Translations under genes and position numbers: made by a program | Assembly (NCBI GenBank): GCA_021798655.1 | Contig: JAJZFE010000153.1 | Coordinates: forward strand, 1 to 7,181 | DNA length: 7,181 bases | Direction of reading: 5' to 3' | Source of the DNA: Acidobacteriota bacterium | GTDB taxonomy: Bacteria > Acidobacteriota > Terriglobia > Terriglobales > Acidobacteriaceae | Shown: positions 1-6,079 of the stretch, piece after piece | Numbering within the stretch: position 1 is the stretch's first letter | Layout of the letters: every line of letters begins with the position of its first letter | Notes under the pieces: model-generated | What the model saw: only the letters and a program-made list of their open reading frames with translations | The model's database searches: none | What the model was told of the DNA's origin: nothing

Positions 1-23
1 GTCTCCGTATCCACCATGCCCAT
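1..23 (-). CDS. Possible start of a gene downstream of alaS (partial)
   Basis: On the minus strand, a purine-rich GGAGAGGG (complement of roughly 32-39) is followed 8 bases later by an ATG at 23-21. The frame then stays open to the window edge and reads MGMVDTE. A second in-frame ATG lies at 17-15. Only about seven codons are visible, so no function can be given. It would be co-directional with alaS, about 60 bp after its stop, and could be the next gene in the same transcription unit. The good ribosome binding site is the main support; the frame could also be chance. Confidence 0.35.
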
Positions 24-44
24 GCGCAGCAACCCTCTCCACCG

Positions 45-79
45 ACTCGCTATTCCCTACTTCTTACTTCCTGCTTCCT
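45..79. repeat. Degenerate heptamer tandem repeat, five units
   Basis: Five consecutive 7-base units read ACTCGCT, ATTCCCT, ACTTCTT, ACTTCCT and GCTTCCT on the plus strand (consensus ACTTCCT; AGGAAGT on the minus strand). They fill most of the gap between the alaS stop and the Shine-Dalgarno sequence of the possible next gene. The rightmost three units match the consensus best and the array decays to the left. It resembles the heptameric simple repeats known from intergenic regions of several bacterial groups. Its role here is unknown. Confidence 0.6.
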
Positions 80-82
80 GCC

Positions 83-3000
83 TCACCCCAGCATCTCACC
101 CACGACATCCTTCGCGCTCGCCAGCGCACCATCCAGGGCACCTGCATCGCTTCCGCCGGCCTCTGCCAGGTCAGGCCGCCCACCGCCCTTGCCGCCCACC
201 TTCGCCGCCAGCACGCCGACAATCTTCCCCGCCATCAGCTTCGCTGTCAGGTCCTTCGTCACGCCGACGATCAACGACACCTTGCCCTCACTCGCCGCAC
301 CCAGCACCACCACACCACTGCCCAGCTTGCCGCGCAGCTCATCCACCAGGTTTCGCATCTGGCTCTTCGCCTCTTGCGAACCGCCCAAAGCATCGACCCT
401 CTGGCTCAGCACCTTCACACCCTTGACTTCAACCGCGCTCCCCGCCGCATCCGCCGTCGCCGCACTCGCCGACTTCATCCGCATCTGCTCCAGCTCGCGC
501 CGCAGCTTCTTCATCTCCTCATCCTGCTGTGCCACACGCTGGCGCAGCGCATCGCCCGACACCTCGCCCGAGCCCACAAACTGCCCCGCCACCTTCGCTA
601 CATCGGCATCCCGGCGGAACAGCTCCAGCGCGCCCGTCCCGCTCACCGCCTCCACGCGACGCACCCCGCTGGCCACCGCGCCCTCACCCACCAGCTTCAA
701 CAAACCAATCTCGCCCGTCGCCGCCAGGTGCGTGCCGCCGCAAAGCTCGGTCGAAAACTCGCCGATCTTCACCACCCGCACGCGCTCTCCATACTTCTCG
801 CCAAACAGCGCCATCGCCCCATACTCGTGGATCGCCGTATCAATCGGCACATCCACGAACGTCTGCACCGGCGTGTTCTTCAACACCTGCGCGTTCACAA
901 TGCTCTCAATCTCCTGCAACTCCTCGTCGGCCACACCCGCAAAGTGCGAAAAATCGAACCGCAGCCGGTTCGGATCATTCAGCGATCCCGCCTGCTTCAC
1001 ATGCGTACCCAGCACCTGCCGCAGCGCCGCGTGCAGCAAATGCGTCCCGGTATGGTTCCGCATCACCGCCGCGCGCACCACCCCGTTCACCTGCGTGTCC
1101 ACCGTGTCGCCCACGGCAATCGTCTGCTTGGCCACTACCTGATGCGCGAACACCCCCTGCACCGGCTTCTTGCAACCCGTCACCTCGGCCACCACTGTGT
1201 TGTGATCGCTGGCCGCTCCAAATGGAGAGACGATCCAACCCACATCGCCCACCTGCCCGCCCGAGTCCGCATAAAAGCTCGTCGCATCGAGCACCACCTC
1301 GCCCGTCTCCCCGGCCTGCAGGCTCGGCACACCCACGCCGTCCTTCACCAGCGCAATCACCTTCGCGCCATCCACCCGCAGCGCCGTATACCCTTCGAAC
1401 TCCGTCTTCGCCAGCTCCCGATACACCGGCGCCGCCGTCTTCTGCGACCCACCCTTCCAACTAGCCCGCGCGCGCTGCTGCTCCTCTTCCTTCGCGGCCT
1501 CGAAGCCAGTCTCATCGAAATGCAGACCCGCATCTCGAGTTGCATCAGCAATGAAATCCTGAGGTAAGCCCAAAGTTTCGTAGAGCGTGAAAGCAGTACG
1601 CCCCGGGAAAGTTATTTTCAAACGCTGAAGCACCTCGACTAACTCGCGTGCCTTGTCGCCATGTACAGCATTTGGAAGAATTTTTCCTGCGGCCTCTCTT
1701 TGATCATTAGTTGCACCACTAAGCATTAGTGACGCGAGGAGTACGGCATCGTTTACCATCGGCATGACCTCGGTCTCTAAACAGAAATCACTAATCGCTT
1801 GGTAGTAGCTGTCGTACTTCCTTTTACTGATAGATCGGCTCAGTTCTAGAGACCCAGCGCCTAACACCCGCGCAAACTGCATCTCCTCCGCGAGCACCAC
1901 CTTCGCCACACGCTCCGCCGACTCCTTCAACTCCGGATACGCCGCCCCCATCTCATCGCGCACCGCCAGCACCATCTCGTGCATAAACGGCTTCTCCTGC
2001 CCCAGCAGCCGTCCATGCCGAATCCCGCGCCGCAGAATCTTCCGCAGCACATACCCGCGCCCCTCATTGCTCGGCGTCACCCCGTCGCTGATCAGAAACG
2101 TGCTCGCCCGCGCGTGGTCCGCAATAATCCGCAGCGACGCCGCACCCTTCTCATCGCTCACCGCCAGCCGTTCAATCTCGCCCACACCCAAACCCAAACC
2201 AACCACTGAGTTGTCATCTCGACCGGAGGCCGCAGGCCGCAGCGGAGAGACCCCCGCATTTTGCGATTTCTCCTCGCCACCAAACCCCGTCAGCTCCGCC
2301 GCCCGCTTCAACAGCGGCGTGAACAGATCACTCTCATAGTTCGACAGCTTCCCCTGCAGCACCGCCGCCACCCGCTCCAGCCCCATCCCCGTATCAATCG
2401 ACGGCTTCGGCAGCGGAGTCAGCACAAACTCATCGCCGACCTTCGCGCGATCGAACTGCATGAACACCAGGTTCCAGATCTCAACATACCGCTGGTCATC
2501 CTGCGGAAACGGCTTGTCCTCCCCCGTCTCACTTGCCGCCAGGCCAAGGTCATAAAAAATCTCACTGCAAGGCCCGCAAGGCCCCGTGTCACCCATCTGC
2601 CAGAAGTTGTCCTTGCCCGGCATCCCGAAGATGCGCTCCTTCGGCACACCTGTCTCCACCCACAGCCGCTCCGCCTCATCATCGCGCGGCACCTTCGCGT
2701 CGCCCTCGAACACCGTCACATACAGCCGACTCTTGTCGATCCCGAACCACTCCTCCGACGTCAGCAGCTCCCACGCAAACGCGATCGCGTCCTTCTTGAA
2801 GTAGTCGCCAAAGCTGAAGTTCCCCAGCATCTCAAAGAACGTATGGTGCCGCCGCGTGAACCCGACGTTCTCCAGATCGTTATGCTTGCCGCCCGCGCGC
2901 ACACACTTCTGGCTGGTCGCCGCACGGCTGTACGCCCGCGTCTCCGCGCCCAGAAACAAGTCCTTGAACTGGTTCATCCCCGCATTGGTAAACAGCAGCG

Positions 3001-3109
3001 TCGGGTCATTGCCCGGCACCAGCGACGACGAATGCACCCGCCGGTGCTGCTTGCTCTCAAAAAACCGCAAAAACTCTTCCCGAATCTGGTTCCCGCTCAA
3101 GTTGCGCAT
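83..3109 (-). CDS. alaS: Alanyl-tRNA synthetase, with two in-frame insertions
   Basis: This cytoplasmic class II synthetase attaches alanine to tRNA(Ala) and clears mischarged Ser/Gly. The N-terminus aligns with the family from the first residues ([20 protein letters not shown], 27-46), which fixes the ATG start. The aminoacylation core shows the motif 2 region [18 protein letters not shown] (87-104), GPCGPCSE (176-183) and motif 3 GMGLER (241-246). The editing domain has SGGQVGD (616-622) and zinc ligands in HTGTH (686-690) and CGGTH (790-794). A coiled coil (about 853-880) leads to a DHHA1-type C-terminal domain with [12 protein letters not shown] (975-986). At 1008 residues it is about 130 longer than the E. 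coli enzyme (876). The excess sits mainly in a loop at about 277-322 and an insert at about 424-498, both annotated separately. All catalytic and editing residues I can check are present, so the gene is probably functional. It diverges from the antitoxin gene. Upstream, AGGT close to the ATG is only a weak ribosome binding site. Confidence 0.98.
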   Translation of the reverse strand: MRNLSGNQIREEFLRFFESKQHRRVHSSSLVPGNDPTLLFTNAGMNQFKDLFLGAETRAYSRAATSQKCVRAGGKHNDLENVGFTRRHHTFFEMLGNFSFGDYFKKDAIAFAWELLTSEEWFGIDKSRLYVTVFEGDAKVPRDDEAERLWVETGVPKERIFGMPGKDNFWQMGDTGPCGPCSEIFYDLGLAASETGEDKPFPQDDQRYVEIWNLVFMQFDRAKVGDEFVLTPLPKPSIDTGMGLERVAAVLQGKLSNYESDLFTPLLKRAAELTGFGGEEKSQNAGVSPLRPAASGRDDNSVVGLGLGVGEIERLAVSDEKGAASLRIIADHARASTFLISDGVTPSNEGRGYVLRKILRRGIRHGRLLGQEKPFMHEMVLAVRDEMGAAYPELKESAERVAKVVLAEEMQFARVLGAGSLELSRSISKRKYDSYYQAISDFCLETEVMPMVNDAVLLASLMLSGATNDQREAAGKILPNAVHGDKARELVEVLQRLKITFPGRTAFTLYETLGLPQDFIADATRDAGLHFDETGFEAAKEEEQQRARASWKGGSQKTAAPVYRELAKTEFEGYTALRVDGAKVIALVKDGVGVPSLQAGETGEVVLDATSFYADSGGQVGDVGWIVSPFGAASDHNTVVAEVTGCKKPVQGVFAHQVVAKQTIAVGDTVDTQVNGVVRAAVMRNHTGTHLLHAALRQVLGTHVKQAGSLNDPNRLRFDFSHFAGVADEELQEIESIVNAQVLKNTPVQTFVDVPIDTAIHEYGAMALFGEKYGERVRVVKIGEFSTELCGGTHLAATGEIGLLKLVGEGAVASGVRRVEAVSGTGALELFRRDADVAKVAGQFVGSGEVSGDALRQRVAQQDEEMKKLRRELEQMRMKSASAATADAAGSAVEVKGVKVLSQRVDALGGSQEAKSQMRNLVDELRGKLGSGVVVLGAASEGKVSLIVGVTKDLTAKLMAGKIVGVLAAKVGGKGGGRPDLAEAGGSDAGALDGALASAKDVVGEMLG
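1541..1850 (-). other. Low-G+C segment of alaS encoding an extra ~70-residue stretch
   Basis: By hand count this stretch is about 47% G+C, against about 63-68% in the neighbouring parts of alaS. It is fully open in the alaS frame and uses codons that look rare in the rest of the gene (CTA, TTA, AGA, AGG, ATA, AGT). Residues about 424-498 have no counterpart I know in AlaRS. They fall between the end of the tRNA-recognition helices and the editing domain, and look mostly helical (for example [15 protein letters not shown], 451-465). The compositional change runs past the insert into conserved family sequence ([18 protein letters not shown], 506-523), so the tract does not coincide exactly with the extra residues. 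I see no intein splice motifs, and it is too short for one. The most likely origin is recombination with a divergent alaS allele. Confidence 0.75.
2211..2272. repeat. Palindromic intergenic-type repeat, translated inside alaS (copy 1)
   Basis: The plus strand begins TTGTCATCTCGACC, continues through a GC-rich palindromic core containing GGCCGCAGGCC and GCAGCGGAGAGA, and ends in GCATTTTGC. TCTC (2217-2220) pairs with GAGA further right, and GGCC-GCA-GGCC forms an inner hairpin. The same pattern occurs in a true intergenic region at 6011-6052, in the same orientation on the plus strand. Here it lies within alaS and is translated from the minus strand as residues about 280-300 ([21 protein letters not shown]). 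That is a surface-loop position just after motif 3 where AlaRS proteins normally have a short linker. The frame is not broken. Confidence 0.75.
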
Positions 3110-3173
3110 AGACCTAAAAGTTTATCAGTGCCGCCCATACTCCATTTAGAATCGTCCTGAAGAGGCCACCGCC
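3110..3173. promoter_or_regulatory. Divergent promoter region between alaS and the antitoxin gene
   Basis: These 64 bp separate two divergently transcribed genes and must hold the promoter for the toxin-antitoxin pair and probably the one for alaS. On the plus strand TAGAAT (3147-3152) is a fair -10 box, with only a weak TTATCA (3122-3127) upstream at a long 19-base spacing. On the minus strand GATAAA, the complement of 3121-3126, is a possible -10 for alaS. GAAGAGG (3159-3165) is a good Shine-Dalgarno sequence 8 bases before the antitoxin ATG. Antitoxins of the Phd/YefM class usually repress their own promoter, so the operator is expected here, but I could not identify a clear palindrome. 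Confidence 0.4.
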
Positions 3174-3455
3174 ATGCGCAACATATCCGTGCAGGAGTTC
3201 GAGCTACACCCCGCCGACTACGTCGCGCAGGTCGAAGCCGGCGCGCGCCTCACCTTGCTCCGCGGCGGCAAAGCCGTCGCCGAAGTCCTCCCCGCCAGCT
3301 CCACCCCCGCCGAAACCGAGTACCCCAAACAGTGGGCCTCGGAAGAGGAGCGTCTCGCCGCCGTCGAAGACCTCATGCAGATTCTGCGCCGCGGCTGGGA
3401 CCTGCGCGGCCTGAAGATCACTGACAGGGACGCCCTTTATGACCGCGACGAGTAG
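3174..3455 (+). CDS. vapB: Phd/YefM-like antitoxin of a type II toxin-antitoxin pair
   Basis: This 93-residue protein starts MRNISVQEFELHPADYVAQV and continues EAGARLTLLRGGKAVAEVLP (21-40). That is the typical N-terminal DNA-binding and dimerising fold of Phd/YefM-type antitoxins (prevent-host-death family). The C-terminal half (about 50-93) is charged and rich in Trp, Arg, Asp and Glu, as expected for a flexible segment that wraps around and neutralises the toxin. The ATG is preceded by GAAGAGG at 8 bases. The stop lies 17 bases inside the toxin gene, which points to a two-gene operon with coupled translation. By family knowledge the protein should bind the PIN toxin encoded next and repress the shared promoter. 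The symbol follows the habit of naming any PIN-toxin partner vapB; its fold is Phd/YefM, not AbrB. Confidence 0.85.
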   Translation: MRNISVQEFELHPADYVAQVEAGARLTLLRGGKAVAEVLPASSTPAETEYPKQWASEEERLAAVEDLMQILRRGWDLRGLKITDRDALYDRDE

Positions 3456-3891
3456 CTTCACATTCGACACGAACCTGCTCGTATACTCCGCCGACAACTC
3501 CGACCGCGCCAAACAGACTGTCTCGAACCGCATCATTACCGCCGTCATCTCCAGTGGCCAGCCCATTCTCCTTCAGTGCCTGTCGGAGTTCTACGCTGTC
3601 ACCACCAAAAAGCGACGTTTATCGGCAGACGACGCTGCGCTTGTTGTGCGAAAGTTTCTGATGCTACCGCAAATAATCGCGGCCGGCGTGCGAGACGTGG
3701 ATGAGGCTGTCTCGATGCAGACCCGCTATCAGATTCAGTTCTTCGACGCCCTCCTCCTCGCCACAGCCGCCCGTTCCGGCTGCGCCATACTCTTCAGCGA
3801 AGACCTGCAACACGACGGCCTGTACGGAAGTATCACCGTCCGCAACCCGTTCCTGCTCTCCTCCGCCGAACTCGACGCGCTCTTTCGATAA
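3439..3891 (+). CDS. vapC: PIN-domain ribonuclease toxin (VapC-like)
   Basis: This is a 150-residue single PIN domain. The acidic metal-binding residues appear in their usual places: D10 in FDTNLLVY, E50 in LSEFYAV, D103 in FFDALLLA and D122 in FSEDLQ. With all four present the enzyme should be an active Mg2+-dependent RNase. Family members studied so far cut tRNAs, rRNA or mRNA; the target here cannot be told from sequence. The ATG lies inside the end of the antitoxin gene (17-base overlap) and has its own AGGGA (3426-3430) 8 bases upstream, so the toxin can be translated at a level tied to the antitoxin. Part of the gene (around 3601-3660) drops to about 52% G+C, a mild sign that the module may have been acquired. 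The next gene follows after 46 bases and could be read through from the same promoter. Confidence 0.9.
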   Translation: MTATSSFTFDTNLLVYSADNSDRAKQTVSNRIITAVISSGQPILLQCLSEFYAVTTKKRRLSADDAALVVRKFLMLPQIIAAGVRDVDEAVSMQTRYQIQFFDALLLATAARSGCAILFSEDLQHDGLYGSITVRNPFLLSSAELDALFR

Positions 3892-3937
3892 AATCCCCCG
3901 CAACGGCTCCACTTCCGATACCGTCATACCCACCAGC

Positions 3938-4633
3938 ATGACCCACGCCTCCGCCACCTTCGCCACCCTCGCCACGTTCCTGGCCCGTCCCGCAGCGACC
4001 CACGGCGGCAGCCACCTCATGCGCTTCTTCTTCCGCTTCGGCCTCGCCGGCCTGCCCATCATCTCCGCGGTCGACAGCTCTTTCGTCCCGCTGCCCATCC
4101 CCGGCGTCACCGACATCCTCATCCTCGTCTACGCCGCCAGCCACGCCAACCTCTTCCTGCTCATCGGCCTCGCCACCCTCGGCTCTGCCCTCGGAGGCTT
4201 CCTCTCCCACGCAGCCGGCCGCGCCGGTGGCATGGTCTTCCTGCAGAAGTACGTCAGCGCTGCACTCCTCCAACGCGTCACGCACTGGATGGAGAGCCAC
4301 GCCATCCTCGCCGTCGCCCTGCCCGCGCTTCTGCCCCCGCCCATGCCGCTCTCGCCCTTCGTCCTGGTCGCAGGAGCGGTCCACATGTCGCGCAAGACCT
4401 TCATGACCGCCTTCACGCTCAGCCGCTTCCTCCGCCACTGCCTCGCTGCCTGGATCGGCGTCCACTACGGCCGCCACGTCCTCCGCCTCTGGAACCACCT
4501 CTCCGCCCGCTGGGGTGCCACCTTCCTCACCGTCATCTGGACCGTCATCGTCCTCTTCACAGCCATCGCCGTCTGGAAGCTCGTCAAAATCTCCCGCGAG
4601 ATGAAGCACCCGGCATCCACAGCTCCCGCCTGA
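3938..4633 (+). CDS. VTT/DedA-like small membrane protein (YqaA type)
   Basis: This is a 231-residue integral membrane protein. After a short N-terminal region it has a hydrophobic segment with DSSFVPLPIPG (about residues 46-56), then a second one (VTDILILVYAA, LFLLIGLATLGSALGG), and GRAGG at the end of that stretch. LPALLPPPMPLSPFVLVAGA follows at about 129-148, then a final membrane helix at about 193-214 (FLTVIWTVIVLFTAIAVW). This order matches the VTT (SNARE-associated/DedA-like) domain. Members are implicated in lipid transport or scrambling and envelope homeostasis; the substrate of this one is unknown. Neither ATG (3938 or 4019) has a good Shine-Dalgarno sequence. I chose 3938 because relatives usually have some residues before the first hydrophobic segment. 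An in-frame ATG at 3701 lies inside the toxin gene and is unlikely. The stop is only 23 bp before the SRP RNA gene. Confidence 0.85.
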   Translation: MTHASATFATLATFLARPAATHGGSHLMRFFFRFGLAGLPIISAVDSSFVPLPIPGVTDILILVYAASHANLFLLIGLATLGSALGGFLSHAAGRAGGMVFLQKYVSAALLQRVTHWMESHAILAVALPALLPPPMPLSPFVLVAGAVHMSRKTFMTAFTLSRFLRHCLAAWIGVHYGRHVLRLWNHLSARWGATFLTVIWTVIVLFTAIAVWKLVKISREMKHPASTAPA

Positions 4634-4643
4634 CACCCTCTGC

Positions 4644-4649
4644 TAAACT
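4644..4649 (+). promoter_or_regulatory. Possible -10 box of the SRP RNA gene
   Basis: TAAACT ends 7 bases before the predicted 5' end of the SRP RNA at 4657, the right distance for a -10 element. No convincing -35 box lies 17 bases upstream. A CTGACA at 4630-4635 matches the -35 consensus well but is much too close. The promoter would overlap the 3' end of the membrane protein gene. Confidence 0.3.
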
Positions 4650-4656
4650 AGGTTTC

Positions 4657-4754
4657 GTGCCGGGTCCTACGCGACGTATTCCCGCCAACCCCGCCAGGTC
4701 CGGAAGGAAGCAACGGTAACGGGCCAATACGGGCGCAGTAGGGAAACCCGGTAC
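4657..4754 (+). ncRNA. ffs: Bacterial signal recognition particle RNA (4.5S type)
   Basis: The RNA component of SRP binds Ffh and targets ribosomes making membrane proteins to FtsY at the membrane. The conserved apical domain is visible as CAGGTCCGGAAGGAAGCA (4695-4712) with its GGAA tetraloop. The whole segment folds into one long hairpin. GTGCCGGGT (4657-4665) pairs with ACCCGGTAC (4746-4754, one G-T wobble), CCTAC and GCG pair with GTAGG and CGC, and CGTATT pairs with AATACG. At about 98 nt it is the short form without an Alu domain. The ends are set by the terminal stem and could differ by a few bases from the mature RNA. No clear hairpin-plus-T terminator follows, only ACTTTCCCCC. Minus-strand reading frames across it are not genes. 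Confidence 0.95.
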
Positions 4755-4937
4755 ACTTTCCCCCACAACCAAACCCATTCTGAATCATCAGATAGCCAGC
4801 CATCCTGAAGCCTGTGCAAGGCCACGGATCAGCTTTTGTGCCCACAAGTTGCCGCATCACCGCCCTGCACACCGGAACGCGGTAAGATGCTCACTGTTGC
4901 TCTTAGCCTTTGGCTTATGCCCTCGGAGGTTGGTCGT
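4755..4937 (+). promoter_or_regulatory. Leader region between ffs and fabH
   Basis: These 183 bases hold no convincing gene. In-frame ATGs upstream of fabH at 4836, 4887 and 4917 lack well-placed ribosome binding sites. A short palindrome TTGTG-CC-CACAA (4836-4847) could be an operator, and AGCC-TTT-GGCT (4905-4915) is a small hairpin, but neither matches a site I know. No strong -35/-10 pair stands out. The useful element is GGAGGT at 4925-4930, the Shine-Dalgarno sequence that sets the fabH start. Confidence 0.4.
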
Positions 4938-5954
4938 TTGAGTCTGACGTTGAAGCCCAGGAACCCTGTCCGCGCCAAAATCACAGCCGTAGGAGCGTAC
5001 GTTCCGCCCCGCCTGCTCACCAACGCAGACCTCGAAACCATGGTCGCCACCAACGACCAGTGGATCACCGAACGCACCGGCATCCGCGAGCGCCACATCG
5101 TCGACCCCGGCGTCGCCACCAGCGACCTGGCCACCGAAGCCGCCCGCCGCTGCCTCGCCAAACGCGGCATCGAAGCCTCCGAAGTCGACGCCATCATCGT
5201 CGCCACCGTCACCCCGGACATGCTCTTCCCTGCCACCGCCTGCCTCGTGCAGGACAAGCTCGGAGCCAAAGGCGCCTGGGGCTTCGACCTCTCCGCCGCC
5301 TGCTCCGGCTACCTCTACGCCCTGCAGATCGGTGCCAAGCTCATCGAGTCCGGCGCGCAGAAAAAAGTCCTCATCATCGGTGCCGACGTCATGAGCTCCA
5401 TCGTCGACTACACCGACCGCTCCACCTGCATCCTCTTCGGCGACGGTGCCGGCGCTACCCTCCTCGAACCGTGCACGGGCGACGAGGTCGGCCTCATCGA
5501 CTACGTCCACGAAGTCGACGGCTCCGGCGCGGCAGCCCTCAACATGCCCGCCGGCGGCAGCCTCCACCCGGCCACCCACCAGACCATCGACGCCAAGCAG
5601 CACTTCGTCCACCAGGACGGCGGCTCGGTCTACAAGGTCGCCGTCCGCAAGATGGCCGAGCTCGCCGAGTCCGTCCTCCGGCGCAACGACATCACCGGAG
5701 CAGAGCTGGACTGCTTCATCCCCCACCAGGCCAACCGACGCATCATCGAGGCCACAGCCGAACGCATCGGCCTCCCCCTCGACCGCGTCGTCATCAACAT
5801 CGACCGCTACGGCAACACCACCGCCGCCACCATTCCGCTCGCCATGGACACCGCCCTCGCCGACGGCCGCCTCAAAAAAGGCGACCTCGTCATGCTCGCC
5901 AGCTTCGGCGGCGGCTACACCATCGGCTCCACGCTCCTCCGCTGGGAGTTTTAG
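4938..5954 (+). CDS. fabH: Beta-ketoacyl-ACP synthase III
   Basis: This cytoplasmic enzyme starts type II fatty acid synthesis by condensing an acyl-CoA primer, usually acetyl-CoA, with malonyl-ACP. Counted from the TTG at 4938 the protein has 338 residues. The thiolase-fold catalytic triad is intact: Cys122 in [10 protein letters not shown], His263 in PHQANRRI and Asn293 in [10 protein letters not shown]. The N-terminal signature [16 protein letters not shown] and [12 protein letters not shown] are also typical, as is the C-terminal [19 protein letters not shown] is chosen because GGAGGT (4925-4930) sits 7 bases upstream and the resulting N-terminus is close to the family's usual start. Starting at the first in-frame ATG (4836) would add 34 residues unlike FabH. 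The gene stands apart from other fab genes in this window. It is followed by an inverted repeat and faces the MutS-like gene convergently. Confidence 0.95.
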   Translation: MSLTLKPRNPVRAKITAVGAYVPPRLLTNADLETMVATNDQWITERTGIRERHIVDPGVATSDLATEAARRCLAKRGIEASEVDAIIVATVTPDMLFPATACLVQDKLGAKGAWGFDLSAACSGYLYALQIGAKLIESGAQKKVLIIGADVMSSIVDYTDRSTCILFGDGAGATLLEPCTGDEVGLIDYVHEVDGSGAAALNMPAGGSLHPATHQTIDAKQHFVHQDGGSVYKVAVRKMAELAESVLRRNDITGAELDCFIPHQANRRIIEATAERIGLPLDRVVINIDRYGNTTAATIPLAMDTALADGRLKKGDLVMLASFGGGYTIGSTLLRWEF

Positions 5955-5963
5955 AGCAGCGTG

Positions 5964-5986
5964 CTGCCAGAGCCGCGTTCTGGCAG
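5964..5986. terminator. Inverted repeat after fabH, possible terminator
   Basis: CTGCCAGA (5964-5971) and TCTGGCAG (5979-5986) form a perfect 8-bp stem with a 7-base loop, starting 9 bases after the fabH stop. There is no T-run after it, so it is not a classical intrinsic terminator. It may still slow polymerase or protect the 3' end of the mRNA. It lies between two convergent genes and is symmetric, so it could serve either. Confidence 0.45.
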
Positions 5987-6010
5987 ATGGAGTGACATCC
6001 GCTCCTTGAT

Positions 6011-6052
6011 TTGTCATTCCGCAGCGAAGCGGAGGAATCTGCATCTCGCCTC
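6011..6052. repeat. Palindromic intergenic repeat (copy 2)
   Basis: TTGTCATTCCGCAGCGAAGC followed by GGAGGAATCTGCATCTCGC shares the opening TTGTCAT, the GCAGCG/GCGGAG core and the closing GCAT..(T/C)TCGC-like end with the copy inside alaS (2211-2272). CCGC-AGCGAA-GCGG forms a hairpin that extends with ATT/AAT across a 3-base bulge. An alternative pairing joins GGAATC (6034-6039) with GATTCC (6059-6064). It sits between the convergent fabH and MutS-like genes, the usual position for REP-like elements. Confidence 0.65.
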
Positions 6053-6079
6053 GCGTACGATTCCCCCTGACAGTTGGCT

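Noticed and set aside
374..1567. Long plus-strand open frame opposite alaS, His/Arg/Leu-rich
   Set aside because: It is antisense to AlaRS and has a composition set by the opposite codons. There is no ribosome binding site or recognisable domain.
1610..1849. Intein or mobile intron in alaS
   Set aside because: The extra segment is only about 70-75 residues, stays in frame, and lacks the Cys/Ser at the start and the His-Asn at the end needed for splicing. There are no intron core motifs.
1541..2272. Pseudogene interpretation of alaS because of its two inserts
   Set aside because: The frame is uninterrupted over 1008 codons and all aminoacylation and editing motifs are present, so loss of function is not supported.
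3701..3937. N-terminal extension of the VTT membrane protein from the ATG at 3701
   Set aside because: It lies within the PIN toxin gene in another frame and reads as Ser/Pro-rich noise. Homology to the VTT family starts only after 4019.
4630..4635. CTGACA as -35 box for ffs
   Set aside because: It is only 8 bases from the candidate -10, far from the 16-18 needed, and no -10 lies at the right distance for it.
3833..4636. 267-residue minus-strand frame rich in Glu, Asp and Gly
   Set aside because: It is a shadow of the toxin end and the membrane protein gene, with extreme composition and no domain.
4857..6044. 395-residue open frame on the minus strand across fabH
   Set aside because: It is antisense to a clear FabH with an intact catalytic triad. 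Its product is a low-complexity Gly/Ala/Asp/Val sequence typical of shadow frames in high-G+C DNA.
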